Assembly (NCBI GenBank): GCA_021770925.1
Contig: JAETPY010000001.1
Span: 1 to 64,000 of the forward strand
Direction: 5' to 3'
Source of the DNA: Erysipelotrichaceae bacterium
GTDB taxonomy: Bacteria > Bacillota_I > Bacilli_A > Erysipelotrichales > Coprobacillaceae
DNA: 64,000 nucleotides
Below are positions 34,604 through 43,625 of this stretch, piece by piece (positions within the stretch are counted from its first letter, which is position 1; each line of letters begins with the position of its first letter). A program made the position numbers and the translations under genes. The notes beneath the pieces were generated by a model, which did no database searches, was not told where the DNA came from, and was given only the letters and a program-made list of their open reading frames with translations.

Positions 34604-34837
34604 ATGATGAGCAATATAGATCCAAAATTGATTGCAAGAATTAATGAGTTAGCTAAAAAGAAAAAAGATGGTATAATTACTCCCGCTGAATTGAAAGAAC
34701 AGAAAAAGTTGAGAGAAGAATATTTGAAAGCATTTAGAAATGGTTTTAAACAACAATTGATGGGAATTAAAGTAGTTGATGCTAAAGGAAATGATATAAC
34801 TCCACAGAAATTAAAGGATGAAAAATTAAAAAATTAA
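34604..34837 (+). CDS. DUF896 (YnzC-like) protein
   Basis: 77 residues. IDPKLIARINELAKKKKDG and LTPAELKEQKKLREEYLKAFR-type segments are the DUF896 hallmark: two helices, highly charged, cytoplasmic. Function unknown. Sits before tkt as ynzC does in Bacillus. Two ATGs (34604, 34607) follow AAGGAG. Transcribed just after the 6S RNA terminator, so readthrough from the 6S promoter is one possible source; no separate promoter is clear. Confidence 0.85.
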   Translation: MMSNIDPKLIARINELAKKKKDGIITPAELKEQKKLREEYLKAFRNGFKQQLMGIKVVDAKGNDITPQKLKDEKLKN

Positions 34838-34925
34838 AGATATTTGCAGAAACTTATTCAAATTTAGGCTTTTTTGTGTATAATAAGAATAAGTTTTTTA
34901 TGTGCAAAAGGAGAATTAGAAATAA

Positions 34926-36902
34926 ATGGAAACGTCAAGTTTATCAATTGCAGCTATTCGTGCTCTAGGTATTGATACTATCAATAAAGCTAATTCTGGA
35001 CATCCTGGAATGGTTTTAGGTTCAGCACCAGCTGTCTATACATTATTTACTAAAGAAATGAATTTTTATCATAAACAGTCAAAGTGGTTTAATCGTGATC
35101 GATTTGTTTTAGCCTCTGGTCATGCTTCAGCATTATTATATGCTGTATTACATCTATCTGGATATCAGATTTCAATGGATGATTTAAAAAACTTTAGACA
35201 ATGGGGTTCAATAACACCAGGACATCCTGAATGTAATCTTACGGATGGTGTAGATGCTTCATCTGGACCACTTGGACAGGGAATTCCGATGGCAGCAGGA
35301 ATGGCTTTAGCTGAAAAATTTTTAGCTGCTAAATACAATCGTGAGAATTACGATATTGTTGATCACTATACATTTGCATTATGTGGTGATGGTGATATGC
35401 AAGAAGGGGTGACTTATGAAGCTGCATCACTTGCAGGACATTTGTCACTAGGAAAATTAATTGTTTTATATGATGCTAATCAGGTTACTCTTGATGGTCC
35501 TTTGTCAATGTCATTTAGTGAAGATGTAAAAAAACGATATGAAGCAATTGGATGGCAGGTAATCAATGTCAAAGATGGTAACGATATTAATGAGATTCAA
35601 AAAGCGATTCGTAAAGGTAAAAAGGAACTGTATAAACCTACTTTAATTATTGTTAATACAGTTATTGGATATGGTTCAAATAATCAGGGAACAAATAAAG
35701 TTCACGGAAGTCCATTAGGCAGAGAAGATGGAAGAAACGCAAAATTGTCTTATGGATTTGACCATGAGGAATTTTATGTACCTGAAGAAGTTTATGAGGA
35801 TTTTGCTAATAGTTGTGTTAAACGTGGTAAAAATCGTTATAATAAATGGAATCGTTTATTTAAAGATTATGAAAAAGCTTTTCCAGAATTAGCTCATGAA
35901 CTAAATAAGGCAATCGAGGGAAAATATTCTTTAGATATTGATGAAATTACTAAAAAGTATATAGCTGGATTTAGTGATGCAACAAGGAATACTTCATTAG
36001 AATTGATTCAGGAGACCGCAAGACAAAATCCTACATTTATGTCTGGAACTGCTGATTTAGCATGTTCAACTAAAACTGAGATTGCTAATGAAAAAGCTTT
36101 TAGCGTTGAAAATTATGATGGACGTAATTTAGTTTTTGGAATTCGTGAATTTGCGATGGTAGCGATGATGAACGGAATAGCTTTACATACAGGAATTAAA
36201 GTCTCTGCTGGTGGTTTTTTAGTTTTCTCTGATTATTTTAAAGCAGCTTTAAGAATGTCATGTTTAATGGAATTACCAATTATTATTCCTTTATCACATG
36301 ATTCTATTGCTGTTGGCGAAGATGGACCAACACATCAGCCGGTTGAACAATTAGCAATGCTTCGATCTTTACCTAATATTCAGGTCTTAAGACCAGCAGA
36401 TGCAATTGAAACTGCTGCAGCATGGAAGTTAGCAATCGAGTCAACTAAAAAACCAACTGCGTTGATTTTAACTAGACAAAATGTAACAACGATGGAAAAT
36501 ACTTCATGTGAAGGTGTTAGTAAAGGAGCTTATATCGTTGGTAAAGAAGTTGAACGTCTTGATGCAATAATTATTGCTACAGGTAGTGAAGTTAATCTAG
36601 CAATGAAAGCTAAAGCAGCTCTATTAAATGAGAATATTGATGTTCGTGTTATTTCTATGCCATCGATGGAATTATTTGAGGAACAAGAAGAGGCATATAA
36701 GGAATCTGTTCTTCCTCGTAATATGAGAGCACGTCTAGTGATTGAAATGGCTAGTGATTTTGGATGGCATAAATATGCTGGAATTGACGGGAGAGTAATG
36801 TCAGTAAGTACATTTGGTTCTAGTGCTCCAGCTAATGTGGTAATTGAGAATTATGGTTTTACAGTAGAAAATATTATTAAAAATATTAAAGAAGTTTTAT
36901 AA
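34926..36902 (+). CDS. tkt: transketolase
   Basis: Thiamine diphosphate enzyme of the non-oxidative pentose phosphate pathway. The 658 residues include the N-terminal ANSGHPGMVLGSAP, the cofactor motif CGDGDMQEG...YDAN, the middle domain GIREFAMVAMMNG and the VGEDGPTHQPVEQ active-site loop, then the C-terminal domain from about 530. The AAGGAG lies about 12 bases before the ATG, a slightly long spacing. Followed by a strong terminator. Confidence 0.97.
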   Translation: METSSLSIAAIRALGIDTINKANSGHPGMVLGSAPAVYTLFTKEMNFYHKQSKWFNRDRFVLASGHASALLYAVLHLSGYQISMDDLKNFRQWGSITPGHPECNLTDGVDASSGPLGQGIPMAAGMALAEKFLAAKYNRENYDIVDHYTFALCGDGDMQEGVTYEAASLAGHLSLGKLIVLYDANQVTLDGPLSMSFSEDVKKRYEAIGWQVINVKDGNDINEIQKAIRKGKKELYKPTLIIVNTVIGYGSNNQGTNKVHGSPLGREDGRNAKLSYGFDHEEFYVPEEVYEDFANSCVKRGKNRYNKWNRLFKDYEKAFPELAHELNKAIEGKYSLDIDEITKKYIAGFSDATRNTSLELIQETARQNPTFMSGTADLACSTKTEIANEKAFSVENYDGRNLVFGIREFAMVAMMNGIALHTGIKVSAGGFLVFSDYFKAALRMSCLMELPIIIPLSHDSIAVGEDGPTHQPVEQLAMLRSLPNIQVLRPADAIETAAAWKLAIESTKKPTALILTRQNVTTMENTSCEGVSKGAYIVGKEVERLDAIIIATGSEVNLAMKAKAALLNENIDVRVISMPSMELFEEQEEAYKESVLPRNMRARLVIEMASDFGWHKYAGIDGRVMSVSTFGSSAPANVVIENYGFTVENIIKNIKEVL

Positions 36903-36927
36903 AGTGATGATTTTCATCACTTTTTTC
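36901..36927 (+). terminator. intrinsic terminator of tkt
   Basis: Arms AAAGTGATG/CATCACTTT with a 5-base loop, starting at the stop codon, followed by T. Confidence 0.88.
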
Positions 36928-36990
36928 TTTTTAAACATATTTTGACAATTTTTATCATTTGATTTTGTTAAGCTTATAGGGGTGATAAAA

Positions 36991-37371
36991 ATGAATACAT
37001 ATAAAATATATAAATTAAATCCAAATGTTATGGATCTGTTTGAACAATATCCAGAAATAAAAGAAAAGGTTATTGAGTTAGAACCAAAAAATATTTTTTT
37101 TACTAAACAAATGGAATGCCTTTTTGGCAGTAATGAAGGAGTTAGTGATTTTATCGAGTATAAATTAAATAAACGTTATGACTATTTACGTGATAACAAT
37201 ATCCATGTTATTGATAATCAATTAACAAAAGAAAAAATAACATGTAAGGTTTTCGATTATTATATAATTATTGAAGCTGCTAAAAAAACCAATATATTCT
37301 TAGATATTTTATATCAAATTTCAAAAAGTTATGTTATAATTAATGAGCAAGCAAAAAAATTGGAGGTATAA
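36991..37371 (+). CDS. SirA-like protein (sporulation inhibitor of replication), by position and pattern
   Basis: 126 residues, no signal or membrane segment. The start NTYKIYKLNPNVMDLFEQYPE and the C-terminal ILYQISKSYVIIN recall the Bacillus SirA (YneE) layout, and the gene lies between tkt and yneF exactly as sirA does. SirA binds DnaA domain I and blocks re-initiation in sporulating cells. Overall similarity is weak, so the assignment leans on synteny. The ATG at 36991 follows AGGGGTGAT; the GTG at 36982 overlaps it. yneF starts two bases after the stop. Confidence 0.55.
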   Translation: MNTYKIYKLNPNVMDLFEQYPEIKEKVIELEPKNIFFTKQMECLFGSNEGVSDFIEYKLNKRYDYLRDNNIHVIDNQLTKEKITCKVFDYYIIIEAAKKTNIFLDILYQISKSYVIINEQAKKLEV

Positions 37372-37373
37372 AT

Positions 37374-37577
37374 ATGGTCTTAAATATAATTATAGGGGTA
37401 ATTATTGGAGCCGTTATCGGTTTCTTTGGAGCTCGTTATATGTTTAAAAAACAATTACAGAAAAATCCACCAATCAATGAAAAAATGATTCGTGCAATGT
37501 ATATGGAGATGGGTCGTAAGCCTAGTGAAGTACAAATAAAAAAAATCATGTCATCTATCATGGCACAATATAAATAA
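37374..37577 (+). CDS. YneF family (UPF0154) membrane protein
   Basis: 67 residues: one N-terminal helix (LNIIIGVIIGAVIGFFGARYMF), then NPPINEKMIRAMYMEMGRKPSEVQIKKIM, the signature of the family. Function unknown. Co-transcribed with the SirA-like gene; a terminator starts at its stop codon. Confidence 0.9.
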   Translation: MVLNIIIGVIIGAVIGFFGARYMFKKQLQKNPPINEKMIRAMYMEMGRKPSEVQIKKIMSSIMAQYK

Positions 37578-37598
37578 GGGGATTCCCTTATTTTTACT
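37572..37598 (+). terminator. intrinsic terminator after yneF
   Basis: Arms AAATAAGGG/CCCTTATTT with a 4-base loop, then T. It ends only a few bases before the next ATG. Confidence 0.8.
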
Positions 37599-37600
37599 TT

Positions 37601-38221
37601 ATGAGATTATTTATTACACGACATTCAAAAACATTGTGGAATCAAGAAAAAAGGCTTCAGGGATGGAAGGATTCTCCTTTAACAAATCAGGGAATTAAAG
37701 ATGCTTTATTATTAAAAGAACGAATTAAAACTCTATCAATTGATTATTGTTATAGCAGTCCTATCAATCGTGCAAAACAAACAAGTGAAATTTTATTTGA
37801 TCAGGTTATTTTAGACGAACGTTTAAAAGAAATGAATTTTGGCATTTATGAAGGAAAAAAAATTGAAGAGATATTGAATGATAAACAGTATGATGATTTA
37901 TGGAATCATCCTGATGACCAGGTTAGATTAACTGATGGGGAATCATATCTTGAAGTTCAAACAAGATTGAAAGATTTTATTGATGATATTTATCAAAAAC
38001 ATCCTGATAAAAATGTTTTTATTACAATTCATGGAATGTTATTTATTATTTTACATGGTTTAATGCTTAATTATAAAACTAGTGATCTAACCAAAATTAA
38101 CCAGCATGTTGTCCGTGGATGCTCACTTAGCGAGATTGAATATGATGGCAAAAGTTTTACCATCAAATATATTGGAGATGCCGCACATTTAAAAAATGAG
38201 GAAACTATAAGCTATAAATAA
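37601..38221 (+). CDS. histidine phosphatase superfamily protein
   Basis: 206 residues. The phosphohistidine motif reads TRHSKTLWN rather than the common RHGET; further motifs are LTNQGIKDA, YSSPINRAKQTSEI, EMNFGIYEGK and the second His in ITIHGMLF. Probably a small-molecule phosphatase of the PhoE/GpmB type; substrate unknown. No ribosome binding site is visible, because the yneF terminator stem occupies that place. Translation may be leaderless or inefficient, or the start may differ. Confidence 0.83.
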   Translation: MRLFITRHSKTLWNQEKRLQGWKDSPLTNQGIKDALLLKERIKTLSIDYCYSSPINRAKQTSEILFDQVILDERLKEMNFGIYEGKKIEEILNDKQYDDLWNHPDDQVRLTDGESYLEVQTRLKDFIDDIYQKHPDKNVFITIHGMLFIILHGLMLNYKTSDLTKINQHVVRGCSLSEIEYDGKSFTIKYIGDAAHLKNEETISYK

Positions 38222-38224
38222 AAT

Positions 38225-38254
38225 AAAATCAGTCATATTATGCGACTGATTTTA
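38225..38254. terminator. bidirectional terminator between the phosphatase gene and plsY
   Basis: Perfect 10-bp arms AAAATCAGTC/GACTGATTTT with A-rich and T-rich flanks. Confidence 0.85.
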
Positions 38255-38854
38255 TTACATCCAGCTTATTTTATTTTCTGTTCCATGCCTGATTCGTTTT
38301 AAATTTTCTCGATGACGGTAAACTAACAATGAGATTATTCCAAAAGTAGTTAATTTTCCAGCTAAAGGCATATTCAAAAATGGAATAGCTGCTAAAACTG
38401 ATAAAGAAGCTAAAACTGATGAAAGTGATACATATTTACTGATCTTTAAAACAATAAAGAAAACAACTAATGCAAGGATAGCTCCTAAAGGATTAACAGC
38501 AAAAAAATAACCAATTGCAGTTGATACTGCTTTTCCACCTTTGAAATTTGCAAAAATTGGATAACAGTGTCCTATTACACAAAATAGAGCACATATGTAA
38601 GGTAAATCTGTGTTTAATGAAAATAATGAGCATAAATATCTAGCTAGAAGCATTACTAATAAAGCTTTTGAAGCATCTAAAACAATTACTGCAATCCCAG
38701 CTTTTTTTCCTAACACTCTACCAGTATTAGTTCCACCTAAATTACCTGACCCATAATTTCGAACATCTGTTTTATAAAAAAGCTTTCCAATTACTAAAGC
38801 AAAAGGAATAGACCCATAAAGATATGCTAAAATTATTAAAATTATTGAAATCAT
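38255..38854 (-). CDS. plsY: acyl-phosphate:glycerol-3-phosphate acyltransferase
   Basis: Membrane enzyme that makes lysophosphatidic acid from acyl-phosphate. The 199 residues have about five helices and the family motifs YGSGNLGGTNTGRVLG, GHCYPIFANFKGGKAVST and the C-terminal RHRENLKRIRHGTENK. I chose the ATG at 38854 after AAGGTGAT; the ATG at 38869 precedes that site. Monocistronic and divergent from parE. Confidence 0.94.
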   Translation of the reverse strand: MISIILIILAYLYGSIPFALVIGKLFYKTDVRNYGSGNLGGTNTGRVLGKKAGIAVIVLDASKALLVMLLARYLCSLFSLNTDLPYICALFCVIGHCYPIFANFKGGKAVSTAIGYFFAVNPLGAILALVVFFIVLKISKYVSLSSVLASLSVLAAIPFLNMPLAGKLTTFGIISLLVYRHRENLKRIRHGTENKISWM

Positions 38855-39041
38855 ATTTATCACCTTCATTTATTATATATTATTAGTTTAAAAAAGCAAT
38901 CTTTTATTCTTAAAACTTTAGTTAATAGAAGATCATATTAGATGATTATTTTTATATAAATTGTTAAAAATACAATAACCTTTGAAAAAAACAGATAATT
39001 TAGTTATAATGACAAAAGTGATTAAAGGAGGCAATTGATTA

Positions 39042-40970
39042 ATGACAGCTAAAAGTAATTATGATGAATCAAACATTCAAATTCTAGAAGGATTAGAGGC
39101 AGTTAGAAAAAGGCCTGGAATGTATATCGGTTCAACTGATGGTCGAGGATTGCATCATTTGGTTTGGGAAATTGTTGATAATGCTATTGATGAAGCACTT
39201 AGCGGATTTGGTGATAATATTCAAGTAACAATTTGTAAAGATAATAGTATTGAAGTTAGTGATCATGGTCGTGGGATGCCAACGGGAATGCATGCTTCAG
39301 GTAGACCCGCAACAGAAGTGATTTTAACTGTTCTTCATGCTGGCGGTAAATTTAGTGAGGATGGCGGATATAAAACATCAGGAGGTCTACATGGAGTAGG
39401 GGCATCAGTTGTTAATGCTTTATCTTCATGGCTGGAAGTAACGATCCATCGTGATGGAAAAATCTGGTATCAAAGATTTGAAAATGGTGGTAGTAAAATC
39501 AGTAAATTAAAAGTGGTTGGAAAGACGAATAAAACTGGTACAACAATTCATTTTTTGCCTGATCCTAATATTTTTTCTGTTTGTGAATATAATTTTTCTA
39601 CAATTAGTGAAAGATTAATGGAAAGTGCTTTTTTGTTAAAAGGAATTAGAATTGATTTGAAAGATGATCGGACTAATAAAGAAGTGTCTTACCAATATGA
39701 AAATGGTTTAACTGCTTTTGTTGAATATTTAAATTATGAAAAAGAAACATTGAACCCAATTATTAATATTGAAGGTACCAGCAATGAAATTGAAATAGAT
39801 GTTGCTATGCAGTTTACTTCTGGTTACCAAGAAAATACATTATCATTTGTTAATCTAGTTAGAACCGGTGATGGAGGAACTCATGAAACAGGATTTAAAT
39901 CTGCTTTAACTAGAACTTTTAATGAATATGCTCGAAAATATGGTTTATTAAAAGAAAAAGATAAAAATTTAGAAGGAAATGATGTTCGTGAGGGGTTGTC
40001 TGCCATTATTTCAATAAAAGTACCAGAACATTTTTTACAGTTTGAGGGTCAAACAAAATCAAAATTAGGAACTCCAGAAGCTCGAAATGTTGTTGACAAT
40101 ATCGTCTATGAAAAACTATCTTTTTATTTAGAAGAAAATAAAGAGATAGCGGATATACTAACTAAAAAAATGATTAAAGCAGCTCAAGTTCGAGATGCTG
40201 CTAGAAAAGCTCGGGAGGCTGCTAGAAAAGGTAAAGGATCTAAGCAGGAAAAGATATTAAGCGGTAAACTTGCACCTGCTCAATCTAAAGATAAAAAACG
40301 TAAAGAGCTGTATTTAGTCGAAGGAGATTCAGCGGGTGGAAGCGCTAAACAAGGGCGTGATAGAAAATATCAGGCTATTTTACCACTTAGAGGTAAAGTA
40401 GTTAATACTGAAAAAGCGGCAATGAGTGATATTTTAAAAAATGAAGAAATTGCTACTATTATCAACACCATTGGAGCTGGTGTTGGAGCAGATTTTAATG
40501 AAAAAGATAGTAATTATAATAAAGTTATTATTATGACTGATGCTGACACTGATGGAGCTCATATTCAAATTCTTTTATTAACTTTTTTCTATCGCTACAT
40601 GCGAGATTTAATTACAGCAGGAAAAGTATACATTGCTTTGCCGCCATTATATAAAATATCAAAGAAAAATGGGAAAAAAGAAGAAGCTATTTATGCTTGG
40701 GAGGATGATGAGTTGGAGGAAGCAAAGAAAAAGATTGGTCGTGGATATACTGTTCAGCGCTACAAAGGTCTAGGAGAAATGAATGCCGGCCAGCTGTGGG
40801 AAACAACAATGAATCCAGAAACGAGGACTTTAATTCAGGTGTCAATTGATGATGCTGCAATTGTAGAACGTCGGGTCTCTGTCTTAATGGGGGATAAAGT
40901 AGAGCCACGTCGAGAATGGATTGAGCAAAATGTTCAATTTACATTAGAAGATAATTTTGCAATTGATTAA
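39042..40970 (+). CDS. parE: DNA topoisomerase IV subunit B
   Basis: ATPase subunit of topoisomerase IV. The 642 residues begin with the GHKL domain (GLEAVRKRPGMYIGSTDGRG, EIVDNAIDEAL, DHGRGMPTG, GGLHGVGASVVNALS), then the transducer, the TOPRIM EGDSAGGSAKQGRD, the MTDADTDGAHI metal site and the C-terminal YKGLGEMNAGQLWETTM. No GyrB-type insert is seen, and the parC partner follows after 13 bases. The ATG follows AAAGGAGG. Confidence 0.96.
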   Translation: MTAKSNYDESNIQILEGLEAVRKRPGMYIGSTDGRGLHHLVWEIVDNAIDEALSGFGDNIQVTICKDNSIEVSDHGRGMPTGMHASGRPATEVILTVLHAGGKFSEDGGYKTSGGLHGVGASVVNALSSWLEVTIHRDGKIWYQRFENGGSKISKLKVVGKTNKTGTTIHFLPDPNIFSVCEYNFSTISERLMESAFLLKGIRIDLKDDRTNKEVSYQYENGLTAFVEYLNYEKETLNPIINIEGTSNEIEIDVAMQFTSGYQENTLSFVNLVRTGDGGTHETGFKSALTRTFNEYARKYGLLKEKDKNLEGNDVREGLSAIISIKVPEHFLQFEGQTKSKLGTPEARNVVDNIVYEKLSFYLEENKEIADILTKKMIKAAQVRDAARKAREAARKGKGSKQEKILSGKLAPAQSKDKKRKELYLVEGDSAGGSAKQGRDRKYQAILPLRGKVVNTEKAAMSDILKNEEIATIINTIGAGVGADFNEKDSNYNKVIIMTDADTDGAHIQILLLTFFYRYMRDLITAGKVYIALPPLYKISKKNGKKEEAIYAWEDDELEEAKKKIGRGYTVQRYKGLGEMNAGQLWETTMNPETRTLIQVSIDDAAIVERRVSVLMGDKVEPRREWIEQNVQFTLEDNFAID

Positions 40971-40983
40971 GGAGAAATGAAGC

Positions 40984-43599
40984 GTGGATAAAAAAATAGT
41001 TATGTCATTAGAAACCATCATGGGTGATCGCTTTGGAAAATATTCTAAATATATTATTCAGGATCGTGCTTTACCTGATGTTCGCGATGGTTTAAAACCA
41101 GTACAGCGAAGAATTTTATATTCAATGTATAAAGAAGGAAATTTATATACAAAACCATATCGTAAATCAGCAAAAACAGTCGGTAATGTAATTGGTAATT
41201 ATCATCCTCATGGCGATACTTCAGTTTATGATGCTATGGTGCGTTTATCACAAGAATGGAAAATGCGAATTCCTTTAGTTGATATGCAGGGAAACAATGG
41301 TTCAGTTGATAATGATCCTGCTGCTGCAATGCGTTATACAGAAGCAAGGCTTTCAGCAATTGCTGTTGAATTATTAAAAGACTTAGATAAAGATACAGTG
41401 CTGATGTCATTAAATTTTGATGATACTGAATATGAACCAACAGTTTTACCAGCTGCTTATCCTAATTTATTAGTAAATGGAGCTACCGGAATCTCTGCTG
41501 GTTATGCAACTGATATTCCTCCTCATAATTTAGAAGAGGTTATTGATGCTACGATTTATCGAATTAAACATGCTAACTGTTCGTTAGAAAAAATTATGGA
41601 ATATGTAAAAGGACCAGATTTTCCGACAGGAGCAATTGTTGAAGGGAAACAAGGAATTTTAAATGCTTTTAAGACAGGACGTGGGAAGGTGATCGTTCGT
41701 AGTAAAACAGAAATTTTGGAAGAAAAAACAATGAATAAGATCGTGGTAACTGAAATTCCTTATGAAGTAAACAAAGCAGAGTTAGTAAGAAAAATAGATG
41801 AAATCCGTTTTAATCGCAATGTGGATGGAATAATTGAAGTTCGTGATGAATCTGATCGAGATGGTTTGAGAATTGTAATTGACTTAAAAAAAGATATTTC
41901 AGTAAAAAATACATTGAATTATTTATATAAAAATACTGATTTACAAAAAAATTATAATTATAATATGGTGGCAATTAAAGATAAGCGGCCAGTACTAATG
42001 GGAATTATGGATATATTAGATGGTTATATTGATCATCAAATTGATGTAGTTACTAGAAGTTCAATTTATGATTTAAATAAAGCTAAAGATCGAAAACATA
42101 TTGTTAGCGGTTTAATTAAAGCTATTTCTATTTTAGATGATGTTGTAAAGACGATTAGGCAATCTAAAGATAAAAGTGATGCTAAAAATAATTTGATTAC
42201 TAAATTTGGTTTTAGTGAAAAACAAGCTGAAGCAATTGTGATGTTACAATTATATCGTTTGACTAATACTGATATTGTAACATTAGAAAATGAAAATGAT
42301 GAATTAGATAAAAAAATCACTTATTTAAACAATATTTTAAATAGTGATGATGTTTTAAGAAAAGTAATTATTGATCAATTAAAAACAATTAAGAAGAAAT
42401 ACCCAATGCCTAGGTTATCTAAAATTCGTGATGAGATTCAAGAAATCAAGATAGATGAAAAAGCAATGATTTTATCCGAAGATGTTAATATTTCGATTAC
42501 AAGAGACGGTTATATTAAACGAATCAGTAACCGTTCAATCAAAGCCAGTGGGTCAATACCATTTGGTAAAAAAGAAAATGATTATTTAGTATCAATGTAT
42601 CAGGCAAATACTTTAGATCATTTATTATTATTTACCGATGCTGGTAATTATTTATTTATTCCTGTTCATAAAATTGAAGAATTTAAATGGAAAGATGCAG
42701 GGAAACATGTTAGTTATTTAGTTAAAGTTAATTCGAGTGAAAAAATCATTGGCAGTATTTTAGTAAAAGATTTTAATTTACCTTTCTATGTAATGATGGC
42801 AACTAAGAACGGCCAAATAAAACGTACTTTATTAAAAGATTTTGAAGTAACCCGTTTTTCAAAACCATTAAAATGTATGGGGCTTAAAAATGACGATAAG
42901 GTCATCGGGGTTAAATTAACAGATAATAATCAGGGCGTTGTTTTAACAACTAGAGCTGGTTATGGAGCAATGTATTCAGAACAGGAAATATCGGTTGTTG
43001 GAATCAAGGCATCAGGAATCAAAGCTGTTAATCTTAAAAATGATCAATTAATAAGTTTGAATATTTTTGATCCAATGACTAGCTGTTCATTAATGGTAAT
43101 TAGTGAAGATGGCGGGATAAAACGTATTAAGATCAGTGATATTCCTCCATGTAATCGAGCTACTAAAGGGACACCGTTATATAAAAATCCTAAAAGTAAA
43201 GTTATTTATGTAAAAAAAGCTGTTGTTGTTGATAATTTTCAGCAGATAGTTTTAACTTTGAATGACCAAACAACCTTTAAATTTAAAGCAACTGATTATA
43301 ATAACGCTTCACTTGAACAAAAACCTGCACCATTTACAAAAATTAAAACTGGTCAATCCATTGATGATGTGTATATAGATACCCCAATTTCAACTAGTAA
43401 TTACTGTAATCAAAATTCAAAAAATATTATTCCTGATGTTTTTAAACAGCCTAAAGAACATACTTTATTAGATGAAATTGAAGAACCATTAATAGAAAAC
43501 AAAACAGTAAAAAAGAAAAAATCTCTAGTAAAAAAATCTAAACCTGTTAAATATGAAAAAATAAGTTTAGAAGATATACTAAATGAAGATGAATTTTAA
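40984..43599 (+). CDS. parC: DNA topoisomerase IV subunit A
   Basis: Breakage-reunion subunit. 871 residues, starting with GTG at 40984 after AAGGAG. Catalytic Tyr118 lies in AAMRYTEARLS. The quinolone-determining region reads HPHGDTSVYDA with T79 and D83 at the positions of pneumococcal S79 and D83. The C-terminal beta-pinwheel (about 500-800) is followed by a Lys-rich tail (TVKKKKSLVKKSKPVK). Shares a terminator with the convergent sigK. Confidence 0.95.
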   Translation: MDKKIVMSLETIMGDRFGKYSKYIIQDRALPDVRDGLKPVQRRILYSMYKEGNLYTKPYRKSAKTVGNVIGNYHPHGDTSVYDAMVRLSQEWKMRIPLVDMQGNNGSVDNDPAAAMRYTEARLSAIAVELLKDLDKDTVLMSLNFDDTEYEPTVLPAAYPNLLVNGATGISAGYATDIPPHNLEEVIDATIYRIKHANCSLEKIMEYVKGPDFPTGAIVEGKQGILNAFKTGRGKVIVRSKTEILEEKTMNKIVVTEIPYEVNKAELVRKIDEIRFNRNVDGIIEVRDESDRDGLRIVIDLKKDISVKNTLNYLYKNTDLQKNYNYNMVAIKDKRPVLMGIMDILDGYIDHQIDVVTRSSIYDLNKAKDRKHIVSGLIKAISILDDVVKTIRQSKDKSDAKNNLITKFGFSEKQAEAIVMLQLYRLTNTDIVTLENENDELDKKITYLNNILNSDDVLRKVIIDQLKTIKKKYPMPRLSKIRDEIQEIKIDEKAMILSEDVNISITRDGYIKRISNRSIKASGSIPFGKKENDYLVSMYQANTLDHLLLFTDAGNYLFIPVHKIEEFKWKDAGKHVSYLVKVNSSEKIIGSILVKDFNLPFYVMMATKNGQIKRTLLKDFEVTRFSKPLKCMGLKNDDKVIGVKLTDNNQGVVLTTRAGYGAMYSEQEISVVGIKASGIKAVNLKNDQLISLNIFDPMTSCSLMVISEDGGIKRIKISDIPPCNRATKGTPLYKNPKSKVIYVKKAVVVDNFQQIVLTLNDQTTFKFKATDYNNASLEQKPAPFTKIKTGQSIDDVYIDTPISTSNYCNQNSKNIIPDVFKQPKEHTLLDEIEEPLIENKTVKKKKSLVKKSKPVKYEKISLEDILNEDEF

Positions 43600-43625
43600 A
43601 CCGTAAAAATTATTTTACGGTTTTT
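43598..43625. terminator. bidirectional terminator between parC and sigK
   Basis: Arms AAACCGTAAAA/TTTTACGGTTT with T-run; the stops of both genes lie in or next to the stem. Confidence 0.85.
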
